A DNA stretch of 64,000 nucleotides from Carya illinoinensis (taxonomy: Eukaryota > Streptophyta > Magnoliopsida > Fagales > Juglandaceae). Both the position numbers and the translations under genes were made by a program. The stretch lies in the NCBI RefSeq assembly GCF_018687715.1, contig NC_056765.1:26991129-27055128 (forward strand), written 5' to 3'. Below, in pieces: positions 1 to 11,754 of this stretch (position 1 is the stretch's first letter; each line of letters starts with the position of its first letter). The notes below the pieces were generated by a model. It was given only the letters and a program-made list of their open reading frames with translations. It was not told the DNA's origin and did not search any database.

Positions 1-629
1 CCATTTAAAATAATTTAGGAGTTTTACAATATTTGGAAGATTTTCAAACACTATTTTCAAACACTTGGTTCAATTTAAAAATCATCCACTAGATTTAAAA
101 TAAATATTTGAGATAGCATTCTTTTTCCCCAAGATTTCCTAAAATTCTAAATTTATTTCATGTAGGAACATTTACCTTATCTGCAAACCATTGTGACGCA
201 TGTTTTAAAAAAAGAATGGATCATACACCTTATTGCGGAACTATATGAATTCTAACAACAGTAGCATAAGAGATTCAACGTCCTAGGCCATCCATCGAGT
301 GAAATGGTTGTATTTGATAGTTGAACCAAATTCAACTCATCTCAAACTAATCATTTATGGGATCCACTACTTTTTTAACTTCTAATAAAAAATAGTTAAA
401 CTCATCTCAATATACTTCATACATTTTAACTTAAAAAGTTAAACTCACCTTAACTTAAAAAAGATAAACTCATCTCAAATATAAGACATACAAAATATTA
501 TTATTCATAATTCAAATTAATTTATCTCTTATTGATGATGTACGTTTCGAAGATTTTACTTAATTTTTACATTTTTTTTAGATAAATTGCTACCGTACGT
601 ACGTACGTAATCTGCTTTTATGAAAAGAT

Positions 630-665
<36 letters not shown>

Positions 666-693
666 CCCAAAAAAGAGTGGTACGCATTTATAC
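1..693. other. AT-rich intergenic stretch, no gene
   Basis: No reading frame here is convincing. The stretch holds degenerate repeats of an AACTCATCTCA-like motif (about 330-480), a CGTACGTACGTACGTA run near 595-608 and a (TA)n microsatellite at about 630-665. The next Argonaute exon of the pseudogene to the right would be expected here on the minus strand, but no match to it was found. About 95 bases near 150-240 resemble 40245-40335. Confidence 0.6.
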
Positions 694-1549
694 CGCTGGA
701 GATGGCAAAACTCGAGCATCAACCACTGCGAGTTCATCTTTTACTTTTGACTCCAAATTCCTCCTTTACTCTAAGCTCCTCCTCATTGAATTTATTTCGC
801 TTAATTATCTAGCAATGAAAGCACAAAAAGAAGCCAATTAACCCGTCACATTTATAAATATATATATTGCATGTATTGGCATGCGCATGCATGCTGCATG
901 TATATTGACATGCATACTGCATATATACATACATGATACGTACGTACATACCTCTTTTATACTATTTTCCCTCTCACGAGGCCGTCGACAAGTTGCTCTT
1001 AATAGGTTCGTAATTACTTGCCTTTCGCTTAATCTGGAGTATCTCTGTCCAGCTACAATCTTACAAAGCTGTACGTACGTAATTCAAACATGCAAAATCC
1101 TTAGTAAACAGAGATGAGAAATATTATCATTCCCAATGCATGCATACATGCAGTTTGATTAACATGAGGGAAAATTTCTTCCTATCTAATAGCTAGTAAA
1201 AATATAATTACAACCTCCATAGGCAAATAAGTAGGATTTGTATGATCACTCCCAGCTTGAAGGGCAGGCAACAACTCATGCTGAAGCACAATATTATATC
1301 TCTCTCGATAATGTTGAACAACAGACTTCTTCTGATCTGTTAATTTCTTGTCATCCAGGTTGATTAACCTGAAGGAAACGTACAAAATTGGAAAATAATT
1401 ACCAAATACTAGAGAGAAACGAACGAATTAAGGCACCAGATAAAAGAATTAATGCACAATAACAAACTACATTAATAATGGTAAGTACTGCAGGTTCCAG
1501 CATTTATTCTAGCTATGTTCTGAAATTCTTTCAATTCCCATCCTGATCG

Positions 1550-2142
1550 TGTACGTTGGGAATGGACCGAACAAACAATGACTAAGTTGAAGCAAACAAT
1601 AGCGGAAGCAACAAAAGAAACAACAATCACACAAAGAACACCAAGATTTAAGTGGTTCAGCTCAATGTGAGCCTACGTCCACTGTCGGGGTTGGTTTCAA
1701 AGATTTCACTATGAACAAGGATGGAGTACAAGAGTATTGATCACAAAATCCTCAATCCTAAAGCCCCAAAACACTCAATGGACTCTTAGGATTGTATACA
1801 AAAGGATTCTCAAAACTCTCTCTAACTTGGCTGCTGAACACACTTCAAAATGAAGAGAAAATGATGTATTTATAGGACAAGGCGCTAGTAAGAACATTCG
1901 CTCGAGCGGACGTCGAGCGAAGTGTCGAGCGCACGTTAGGGTTGCATTCTCGCTCGAGCGGACTGTCGAGCGGAGGTCGAGCGAAACTCTCTGGAAGATT
2001 TCGCTCGAGCGGACTGTCGAGCGGAGGTCGAGCGAAACTCTCTGGAAGATTTCGCTCGAGCGTCGCTCGAGCGGAGGTCGAGCGGCACTGTAGCAAACCC
2101 CAAAAAACACATTTTCAGCAGGAAATCAAGCCAAACTCAACA
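1550..2142 (-). repeat. 3' LTR of the Tnt1-type element
   Basis: 593 bp. It is longer than the 5' LTR by a 51-bp tandem duplication within the TCGAGCG module (twelve cores at 1899-2093 against eight) and by four extra bases (ACGT) just inside the outer edge at 1553-1556. The rest appears identical base for base. Confidence 0.95.
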
Positions 2143-2154
2143 AATCTCCACCTT
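2143..2154 (-). other. Polypurine tract
   Basis: The minus strand reads AAGGTGGAGATT immediately before the 3' LTR, the typical plus-strand primer of plant copia elements. Confidence 0.85.
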
Positions 2155-2232
2155 GGCTTGAATTCCGTCCAGCCTAAACAAAAAACCATTAACCAAGAAA
2201 CCGAAACCCCTCCACCAAATCCCCTAAGGGAA

Positions 2233-5200
2233 TCACATACCCCGAACACCAATCAAGTCCAAGCAAAGTTTGAACTTGTATACTGGAACTGGCTTTGTCA
2301 TCATATCTGCTGGATTTTCAGTAGTAGCAATCTTCTGAATTTCTAACACGCCCTCTGTAACAACTTCCCGAAGGAAATGATACCTGACATCAATATGCTT
2401 TGTCCTCTCATGATACATTTGATTTTTGGTCAAATGTATTGCACTTTGGCTGTCACAAAATACTGAAATTGCATCTTGCTATAATCCCAAATCACTGATC
2501 AAACCTTTCAACCAAATGGCCTCCTTAACAGCCTCAGCTGCTGCCATATACTCTGCTTCTGTAGTTGATAAAGCAACAGTAGATTGTAGTGTTGCTTTCC
2601 AACTAATAACAGAGCCATACAAAGTGAAAACATACCCTGTCAATGATCTTCTCTTATCCAAGTCCCCAGCATAATCAGAATCAACATAACCAACCACCCT
2701 TGAATTGTAGTCAGTTTCTCTATCAAATATTAAACCAAGGTTCGAAGTACCTTTCAGATACCTGAGTATCCATTTCACAGCCTGCCAATGAGCTCTACCC
2801 GGGTTAGCCATGTACCTGCTAACAACACTCACTGCCTGTGAAATATCTGGACGAGTACAAACCATTGCATACATAATACTGCCAACTGCACTGGAATAAG
2901 GAACACTAGCCATGAAGCGTTCCTCCTCATCTGTCTGAGGAGATAGGGATGCTGAAAGTTTAAAATGCGTAGCAAGTGGTGTACTTACTGGTTTGGAATC
3001 AGACATTCCGAACCTCCGAAGAACTTTCTCAATGTACTTTCCCTGGGACAAATACAACTTTCCAGCTTTCCTATCTCTGTGGATCTCCATCCCCAAAATC
3101 TTCTTTGCAGCACCTAAGTCTTTCATTTCAAACTCATTTCTAAGTTGAGTTTTCAGCAAACTAATGTCAGATATGCTTTTAGCAGCAATAAGTATATCAT
3201 CAACATAAAGTAGCAAATAGATGAACGACCCATTAGATAACTGCCTATAATAAACGCAACAATCATGGCTACTCCTCACATAACCATGATCTATCATAAA
3301 AGAGTCAAAGCGTTTATACCATTGCCTCGGAGACTGTTTTAAACCATACAATGACTTCTTCAATCTGCACACATGATCCTCTTTGCCTTGAACAATGAAC
3401 CCCTTCGGCTGATGCATGTAAATGGTCTCCTCCAGGTCACCATGCAGGAACGCTGTTTTAACATCAAGTTGCTGAAGCTCTAAGTCATGTGCTGCCACTA
3501 TGGCAAGCAACACCCTGATCGAACTGTGTTTCACAACTGGAGAGAAAACTTCGTTGAAGTCGATGCCTTCTCTCTGACTATAGCCTTTTGCAACCAAGCG
3601 TGCCTTGTACCTTGCATCTGCAACATCTTGGATTCCCTCTTTCCTTTTGAAAACCCATTTGCAACCAACAGTCTTCGTCTTCTTAGGCAACTTAACCAAA
3701 TCCCAAGTTTGGTTCTTGTGAAGAGACTCAATCTCCTCAGTCATTGCTGCGCACCATTGTGCACACTCCTTACTTTTGACAGCTTCTGAATAACTGGAAG
3801 GCTCTTGACCATCTATGTCCTCTGCTGTAGTAAGTGCATACATCACCATATCTGCATGAGCATATCTTTGAGGTGGCCTGATCTGCCTCCTTTGTCTACC
3901 AGTAGTAATACTGTATTCTTGCTCACACTGTGCGCCATCATCAAAATCAGGATCATGCTCATCTGAAGTGACATGATCTTGGGTGTCGTCTGGCACCCCC
4001 TTTGAAGCCTCAACCTGTGACTCCACCTTCTTGCCATTACTCTGCTCTTCACCTGTAGACACAGTAAACTCCTTCCTCGGATTAAGCATGGATTGTTCAT
4101 CAAATATTACATCCCTACTAATTACAAGCTTAGGTGATTTGGGATCAGTACACCATAACCTGAATCCTTTCACCCCACTAGCATATCCAATGAATATGCC
4201 CTTCTTTGCCCTTGGCTCAAGTTTTCCATCATTAACATGGAAATATGCAGGACAACAAAAAACTTTTAAATTTGAATAATCAGAGGGAGTACCTGACCAT
4301 ACCTCATTTGGAGTTTTTAAACCAATAGCTGTGGCTGGAGAGCGGTTAACCAAATAGCAAGCTGTGTTGACTGCTTCAGCCCAAAAATCTTTAGACAAGC
4401 CGGCGTTTGAAAGCATACTACAGGCTCTCTCCAAGAGAGTCCTATTCATCCGCTCAGCTACTCCATTTTGTTGTGGAGTATGTCTCACTGTGCGGTGCCT
4501 CACTATGCCTTCATTTTTGCAGAATTCATCAAAGTCACTTCCGCAAAATTCCATACCATTGTCGGTTCGGAATCGCTTAACCTTCTTGCCTGTCTGATTT
4601 TCAATCAAAACCTTCCATTGTTTAAAGTTAGCAAATACATCGCTCTTACGTTTCAGAAAATAAGTCCAAACCTTCCGTGAGTAATCATCAATAAAGGTAA
4701 GCAAATACTGGGCTCCACCTTTCGATGGAACTGAAGATGGACCCCAAAGATCAGAATGAATATAGTCCACAGTACTTTTAGTTCTGTGAACTCCTGTAGT
4801 AAACTGAACCCTGCACTGTTTTCCAAACACACAATGTTCACAGAATTCAAGTTTTCCTATCTTCTGATTGCACAACAAATCCTGCTTACTCAGGATAGAC
4901 ATCCCTTTTTCACTCATGTGACCCAAACGCATGTGCCATAGACGGGTGTTGTCTGAGTCTGGATTATCTGAAACAGACACTGCAGCTGTACCTGTCAATG
5001 TATTGCCCTGAAGGAAATAAAGATCATTTGTCATATCTCCTCTCATTACAATCATGGAACCCTTACTGACTTTAATAGCTCCACCTTCACCGATGTATCG
5101 GAAACCTAAAGAATCAAGAGTGCCCAAGGAAATAAGATTTTTCTTCAAATCTGGGATGTGTCGAACATTAGACAATGTCCTGACAATCCCATCAAACATC

Positions 5201-6213
5201 TTAATCCTAACTGAACCAATTCCAACAATTTTACATGCCATATCATTTCCCATCAAAACGGAGCCACCGTTGACTGACTCATAGGTAGTGAACCAATCCC
5301 TCTTGGGACACATATGAAAGGTACAAGCTGAGTCCATGACCCACTTGTCACCATAGCGACTATTTGAGCCACTAATTGCTAGGACAATATCTACGCCGTT
5401 AGACTTTTCATCAGCAACGCTAACAGCATTAGAGGAACTAGTGCCTTCCTCTCTATTTTTCAATTTAGAACACTCATTTTTGTAATGACCAAATTTATGA
5501 CAGTAATGACATTTAACATTTTTCTTGTTAAATTTCGACTGTGAACTGCCCCTGGATTTACTCCTGTTCTTCTCTGCACTTCTCTCATGTGATCTACCCC
5601 TACTAGATGAACCCTTAACAAACAAACCACTGGCTTGACTATCCGTGCCTTGTACACCCAATTTTGTTCTCAACTCCTTAGAGTTCAAAGCAGATTTTAC
5701 ATCTACCAAAGAGATGGTGTCTCTACCATACAACATCGAGTTTACAAAATTTTCAAATGATACCGGCAACGAACACAACACAATTAATGCTTGATCCTCA
5801 TCATCAAGCTTAATATCAATATTCCTCAAATCCATGATAATCTTATTAAATTCATCTAAGTGTTCAGAGATAGGAGTACCTTCCTTCATTTTGAGCGTGT
5901 ATAACCGTTGCTTCAAATACAAACGGTTGGTGAGCGACTTTTTCATTTACAAGCTCTCAAGCTTGGACCAAAGACCGAAAGCGGTCTCCTCATCGGCAAC
6001 CTCCCTCAAAACTCCATCTGATAGTGACAACAAAATGACACTATGTGCCTTCTCATCTTCTTCTTTTGACGATGCAGGAGAATCCTCGGATACCTTCACC
6101 TCCAAAGCTTTCGACAAGCCTTGTTGTCGTAACAAAGCCTTCATCTTGATGCGCCATAAGCTAAAGCTGTTTTGACCGTCGAATTTCTCCACTTCAAACT
6201 TTGCCATAGCCAT
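2233..6213 (-). pseudogene. Tnt1-like gag-pol polyprotein with two nonsense codons
   Basis: One frame of 1,327 codons including the final stop, close to the length of Tnt1 polyproteins. It is broken only by a TAA at 5947-5949, within gag just after WSKLESL, and a TAG at 2479-2481, within RNase H. Visible in order: gag start (MAMAKFEVEKFDG), a CCHC knuckle (CHYCHKFGHYKNEC), a protease motif (MDSACTFHM), the HHCC integrase zinc site (LWHMRLGHM...CEHC), the DDE integrase (HSDLWGP; RTDNGMEF; QQNGVAERMNRT), reverse transcriptase (LLLYVDDILIA) and RNase H (DSDYAGD; ALSTTEAEYMAAAE). It ends ENPADMMTKPVP. No frameshift was seen. In copia elements these parts package and copy the RNA and insert the DNA. 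The stops should block a full polyprotein, so movement would need another copy. Confidence 0.93.
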
Positions 6214-6240
6214 TCCTCAAGATTTTGCAAAGAGCTTGAC

Positions 6241-6252
6241 GCTCTGATACCA
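6241..6252 (-). other. Primer-binding site (initiator Met tRNA)
   Basis: The minus strand reads TGGTATCAGAGC three bases inside the 5' LTR. This is the usual match to the 3' end of plant initiator methionine tRNA used by copia elements. Confidence 0.9.
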
Positions 6253-6255
6253 GTT

Positions 6256-6793
6256 TGTTGGGAATGGACCGAACAAACAATGACTAAGTTGAAGCAAACA
6301 ATAGCGGAAGCAACAAAAGAAACAACAATCACACAAAGAACACCAAGATTTAAGTGGTTCAGCTCAATGTGAGCCTACGTCCACTGTCGGGGTTGGTTTC
6401 AAAGATTTCACTATGAACAAGGATGGAGTACAAGAGTATTGATCACAAAATCCTCAATCCTAAAGCCCCAAAACACTCAATGGACTCTTAGGATTGTATA
6501 CAAAAGGATTCTCAAAACTCTCTCTAACTTGGCTGCTGAACACACTTCAAAATGAAGAGAAAATGATGTATTTATAGGACAAGGCGCTAGTAAGAACATT
6601 CGCTCGAGCGGACGTCGAGCGAAGTGTCGAGCGCACGTTAGGGTTGCATTCTCGCTCGAGCGGACTGTCGAGCGGAGGTCGAGCGAAACTCTCTGGAAGA
6701 TTTCGCTCGAGCGTCGCTCGAGCGGCACTGTAGCGGCACTGTAGCAAACCCCAAAAAACACATTTTCAGCAGGAAATCAAGCCAAACTCAACA
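6256..6793 (-). repeat. 5' LTR of the Tnt1-type element
   Basis: 538 bp. In element orientation it starts TGTTGAG and ends CCCAACA. U3 carries eight copies of a TCGAGCG core (6601-6744) upstream of a TATA box read from the reverse of 6571-6578. Apart from the repeat module and a 4-bp insertion at the outer edge of the partner, it matches the 3' LTR. Confidence 0.95.
6571..6578 (-). promoter_or_regulatory. TATA box of the retrotransposon promoter
   Basis: The minus strand reads CCTATAAATAC, directly downstream of the TCGAGCG repeats. This matches the U3-TATA-R order of plant copia LTRs. The same box occurs in the 3' LTR near 1868-1876. Confidence 0.7.
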
Positions 6794-8891
6794 GATCGAA
6801 TGAGTATTCTCTTTAATTTGGCTGGGTCCTGATCATCATCATGTTAATTTCACATACGTATATATATATATATATATATTCGTCAACTGGCTTGTTGGTT
6901 CCGTTGATATCCCAGTCACTTTGTATTGTCTGTTATACCCACAGTGGGCATGCTCTACCTTAAGCCCTCTCAGTGCTTTTTTAATCTGCATGGGCATCAC
7001 AAATTAGGAAATAATTAAGATGCCACCTTCAAGATCAAATTTATTATAAGGAACGGCAAAAAAATCCACACCAAACTACATATTGATATTAAGCAAAAAT
7101 ATTCTCAAGCAATGCAAATAGTAGAAACCAGATTTGAAGATTGTATATTTTATATTCTATATATATATATATATATGTACGTAGCGGATGGAAAGGACAT
7201 TCAAAAGGAAACAAGAGATAAGGCCATTTCCTAAGTTTATATCCAAGAAAATCTGAAATGATTCCGTGAAAAAGCAGCAGTAGTAATCTAGATTTAGTGC
7301 AGACCATGTTGCATCTTCCATCAAGAGTAATAATTAAATCAACAATCACATCATATAGTGCAAAACTAACCTCAAGACGATCGACGTCAGACAGAAGGTT
7401 TCAAAAGTCGAAACCGAAATGTTTCGAAACAAACTGTGTCTCCAGAATAGGTTCATAGAAATCTCTGGCCGACACATCTGCAACATGCATGACGACAATC
7501 ATATGTTAGAAGCAAGGAAACGTGAATGCAATTGCAATTGAACCAACAAGTTACTCATGACCAGCATGCATGGATCCTCAAAAGAGCATTAAAAAGAGGG
7601 TATCAATACCAATATTGAGGGAACGCCCCATCTGGGTAGGTCGAAGACTCTGATAGTAGCCTCTCCAATATTCAAGGCCATTACCCAGATCACCTTTCCC
7701 GCCAAATTCTGGATCAAAAAATGATCTCCCGACAACAGTATACCTACAGTAAAATTTCCACCAGGTTCAAACACGTGGAGAGCTAGCTAGGTTTCATGTT
7801 TTCTGTACGTAACTGTATAGCAGTATATGCCTATCATGAGTAGAAGTAGACACGGAGAAACAAAGAAGATAAAGGCAGATTAATTACTTCTGCGATGGTG
7901 CCTCGCGAAGAACCAGATTAAGAACATTTATTGTTTCTTGCGGAGCATCCAGCTGCCTACCACATAAAAACTGTCGCAGATGATAAAGGTCAGCCTTAGA
8001 AGTCAACTTGATTCCGACGTTAAACAGTCTTTCCTTTCTGCACGTACATCAATTCGGAGAGAGCAAAGGCTTTCAGATAAAGTGAAATTAGGTTGAACAA
8101 TAAATTAACTAGACATGCAGGGAGCCAAAGAAAATGTATATATACCTCACGGAACCGGATGATGAGGCAGCTCGATCATCATTTTCAGCTAACTTGACAA
8201 CAAATTCCATAGATTCAAATGGAAACGGACCTCCCGTATAGGGGCTATTCCGGCCATCATAAGCAGGCCTTCGCCCTCCCAAATTTGACTCGCCGTATAA
8301 TTCAATTAATCTACGATTTACATCCCTCTTGATTTTTTTCGAGGTTACCTCGGGTGTTATCGACACCTAAAGCAAGAAAACAACCATATCATGCATGCAG
8401 AAACTAGAATATTTGCATTGTCCTCCAAGTTCAGGAAACTATAATAAAATAAAAATTGCAAGCAAATATCAACTTCGATCCATACATAGACCACTTTTAC
8501 CTTGCCATCCCACATCACATGCACGTTTTGAAAATAAAAGAAAGACCTTTCCAAAATCTTCTCGCATGTGATTATCATGTTACCGTGGAGACGGGATCAT
8601 GACGAACAATAATATTCGTCTACAAAAAATGTAGATCCACCAAGAGAGTATACCGGCTGGCCAGCAGGCGGCCAAATGTATAGGAAGAGTTTTATATTGG
8701 TTAAGGCTACTCACGTTGTAGTGACACAGATCTCTGTGATCATCTGCGACCTCCACCAGAAAGTGATTTGCACGGACGAAAATCTTTCGGCCGACGGTAC
8801 CGTATCCCGGCCTCTTCGAACAGCATATGGCCTTCGACGACGTCGGCAGCTCTGGAGCCTGCAACGTTAGCATTGTGGCTAACTGATTCAA

Positions 8892-9928
8892 AACGTGATC
8901 GGAGAGGGAAAAAAAGAGAGAGAGAGAGTAGGAAAACGGTAGAATATAGAGAGTGAAAAGGAGAAGAGAGTGAATACATATAGTGAAGGAAATAACAATG
9001 GTGTGGGGTTGAAAGAGAAGAGAGCGAGGGTTTATATAGAGAGTGAAAAGGAGAAAGGGCGAAGGAGAGCGGGAAAGGGCTGTGGAATATGGATTTGTTT
9101 AATGCATGCGCGAGACTTTTTTACAAAGTATTTGAGTAATTAATGATATTGATCTACACAATACCATTCTATTTTCATTCTACTATATAAAATGATAATT
9201 AAGAACCTAATAATAATGATAAATCACAACCTTATTCGTGTGGCATCATTTAAATTTATGTCAATCCTATCAAACGTGTGCCATAAATGAGTAATCAGAA
9301 ACCTTTCTAGTTACAAAAAAAATGAGTATTTATGACAAGTTATTTGCGACATAAAAAACTATTTATAGAAAAAATCGAATCATTTTCACAAAAAATAATC
9401 ATTTTCATAATTAGAAACGGCTGGCCACGTACAAATATTTAAGCAGTTATCTTTTTATGTCGGAGGTTTTTGTTGACGGAGGCGGCAGAGGAAAATCATG
9501 TTGAACTTTAACTTAGACATTAGAGATATCCGACCCCCACTAGGAGCCACCAGTGATCCAGGCTAACGGAAAATGTGTTAACAATAATCTGAATACTTGT
9601 GAGTGGAGACTTAAATATATGACATCAATAAATATGATTGCAGATAACAAAATTTAGAATATAAAAAAATTGTCCATTATTTATTATATATGAGTGTTGC
9701 GATAATACACCAAACCAAATATTGGTGTATCAACGTCAAGACTAGGGGTTAATCTTGTACGTCGTCCTGTGATTTATACATACAGCTTAATCCAATAATC
9801 TTGTCAAACAGGTCAATTTGAGTTCATGACCAGCAGCCAGTAATTAATTCAAGCCTAACTAAACTCGGTTTTAATTATATCGTCGTCGTATATATCAAGT
9901 TGGCAAGTTGTGCAAAGATTGCTCATGA
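8892..9928. other. No gene seen; upstream flank of AGO5-like pseudogene
   Basis: 8900-9060 is GA-rich and could be the old 5' untranslated or promoter region of the pseudogene. The remainder is AT-rich without coding signal. Confidence 0.5.
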
Positions 9929-9933
9929 TAAGC

Positions 9934-10329
9934 TGTAAGAGTTTTTATTTAAACCAGATGTCCCACACACCCATCTTAATAGAGTTTGAAGTAACTCAAA
10001 TTTATTAGATAAAAATGAGTGATAACGGGATAAGAAAAATCCTAAAAGATAAGATTAAAACTCTTAGATTTTTTTATGGTCAGAAATCTATAAATAACAC
10101 TGAGGGGTTAAAGGGTTCTCACCTACAACATTAGAGTGTCTTTTGCCATCGTGAGACACTTGTGAGGCAAAGTTGGCAAAGTTGTTAGGGTGATCCTTCC
10201 CTCATAGCCAGATCTAATTCTTTATCAAACTGATGGAAAAATGTACGTATTTATTTATTACTGTTTGTTATTGTAGATCATATAAAATTGAAGATTTATT
10301 TATTAATGTTCATGTTAAAATATTTAACA
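9934..10329 (+). repeat. 5' LTR of the older copia element
   Basis: 396 bp, starting TGTAAGAG and ending TTTAACA. It pairs with 16632-17050. Confidence 0.93.
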
Positions 10330-10639
10330 TGTGGTATCAGAGACAGGTTATAGATTTTTATGATCTCGATAAAATATAAAGTGAATATATGTTTACATAT
10401 AACTGTAATTTTATCGGAAAAAAGAATTACGATAAAATTCTCTTTTATTTATTTTGTTCTTCACGGTGATCAATGCAGTACAAATATGTATATAATTTTG
10501 GGTTTTGCGTTTTTTGTTTTCTTCCATGACCCTTGATGTATTGTGCATATGCTTCTGCTTGTTATTTGCTTTTATATTTGTATACTTTGTTACGATGGAG
10601 AAAGTTGAAGGTTTATGTTTTGGAAATGTAAGAAACGAA

Positions 10640-11390
10640 GTTGAGAGCCACTGTACGTGATGGCTGAAATCCCTACCGGTGGGATGTATGGTGGCCTTAA
10701 AGGTGACGTAAGGGATATTAAAAAAAAAAAAAAAAGAGAGATGGGAGGATGGTGTAGCGAGGAGACTGAGAAACTCCTCACCAGCATTCCTGCAACGGCA
10801 GCAGGGGGCTCAAAAGCCCACTGCCGCAGAGGTTCCGTGGCTAATAATAAATATAAAAAAATAAATAAAATTGGAGTGGAGGTGGACCTCAGCGGCGGGT
10901 CGAGGCTGGGGATGCCTTGCCATTCTCTTCCTCGCCGGCGAGGACCACTGTGAGTTACCTTGACCTTTGAAGGGTTGCGTACTGCGTGCTTGTTGAAGTG
11001 CGGCGCTGTTTTTTTTTCTGAGGAAGAAGAATAGTTTTATTAGGTTTTCATTCAGTGTGTAATGACTAAAGGGCTGTAGGCTGTGGGCTTCGGCCCAGTA
11101 CATTACAAATAAACAGATTTATGCTATCTGGACTATGGGTCGACTAGGCTTGGCCCAATACGAGACAAAAGAAACAAACGGGCCTATGGGCCACTGATGT
11201 GGCCCAGCCCAATAAAAGAACAACAACAACAAAAAAAAAAAAAGGAGAGCAATCGGGCCTATACAGTAGCTCCAACCCAAGTCAACTCATCGATCGCGGT
11301 CCAGTTTGCTGAACCGGTTCGGTTCAGACCCGGACCGGTCAGATTAAAATATTATTATTTTAATATTGTTTTAATTTATTAAAAAAAATC
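10640..11390. other. Non-retroviral block inside the copia leader, GGCCCA-rich
   Basis: This block lies between the primer site and gag, where coding is not expected. It is more GC-rich than its surroundings. At 11085-11260 there are about eight GGCCCA/TGGGCC-type hexamers, then a GAACCGGTTCGGTTC-like stretch at 11312-11330. No open frame is recognisable. It could be an acquired promoter fragment, a nested element, or ordinary leader sequence of this family. Confidence 0.4.
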
Positions 11391-11394
11391 GATT

Positions 11395-11600
11395 TATTTA
11401 TTTATACAAGTTATTATTGTTATATGCATGTATTAAATTTTATTATTGATAAATTTATATGCATGTTATTATTGTTAAATACATGTATTAAATTTTATTA
11501 AATGTTATATGCATGTTATTATTGTTAAATACATGTATTAAATTTTATTAAATGTCATGTGCATGTTATTATTACATACATAAATCTTATATACATGTAT
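11395..11600. repeat. AT-rich direct repeats with ATGCATGTTATTATTG
   Basis: At least four loose copies of a roughly 50-base unit built on TTATTATTGTTA, ATGCATG and TATTAAATTTTATT, in the leader of the older copia element. Confidence 0.6.
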
Positions 11601-11754
11601 GAATTGGCTCTTATTATCATGCTATATATAATTTTTTATCTAATATGGACAAATGATTTACTTCAAAATTAAAGAAAAACTCGGATGCCCAAAGGTACAA
11701 GATTTTCTTAAATTTTGGTGAACAATCATTAAATTCCATAATAAGGTGGATATG

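Larger units (their letters stand above)
1550..6793 (-). mobile_element. Tnt1/Tork-type Ty1/copia LTR retrotransposon, young, nearly intact
   Basis: Complete element on the minus strand. The 5-bp target duplication GATCG flanks it (1545-1549 and 6794-6798). LTRs begin TGT and end AACA. Going inward from the 5' LTR come a primer-binding site, one gag-pol frame in the order protease, integrase, reverse transcriptase, RNase H, then a polypurine tract and the 3' LTR. The LTRs look identical outside a short insertion near one end and a repeat module, so the insertion is recent. It sits in the intron between exons 6 and 7 of the AGO5-like pseudogene, in the same orientation as that gene. Confidence 0.97.
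694..8873 (-). pseudogene. AGO5-like: AGO5-like Argonaute pseudogene (N, linker and PAZ parts only)
   Basis: Nine exons read right to left: 8873-8715, 8366-8146, 8037-7888, 7743-7610, 7477-7371, 6985 to about 6858, 1368-1215, 1068-952 and 808-694. Phases agree across GT/AG junctions. They encode the ArgoN start (VRANHFLVEVAD), linker (RRPAYDGRNSPYTGGPFPF), DUF1785-type exon ([20 protein letters not shown]) and PAZ ([34 protein letters not shown]), then [10 protein letters not shown]. In Argonautes these segments bind and anchor the guide RNA 3' end. Breaks: an in-frame TGA replaces a probable Arg codon in exon 5 (about 7403-7405); exon 6 runs into an (AT)n tract at its donor; exon 9 has a one-base insertion; MID and PIWI are absent; a copia element fills the intron between exons 6 and 7. 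The start used is an in-frame ATG. The Gly/Gln-rich N-terminal exon usual in this family is not visible. Exons 8 and 9 match the intact copy at 63918-63597. Confidence 0.9.

Noticed and set aside
620..1117. Plus-strand open frames across the left edge
   Set aside because: They are the opposite strand of Argonaute exons 8 and 9 and of a TA microsatellite.
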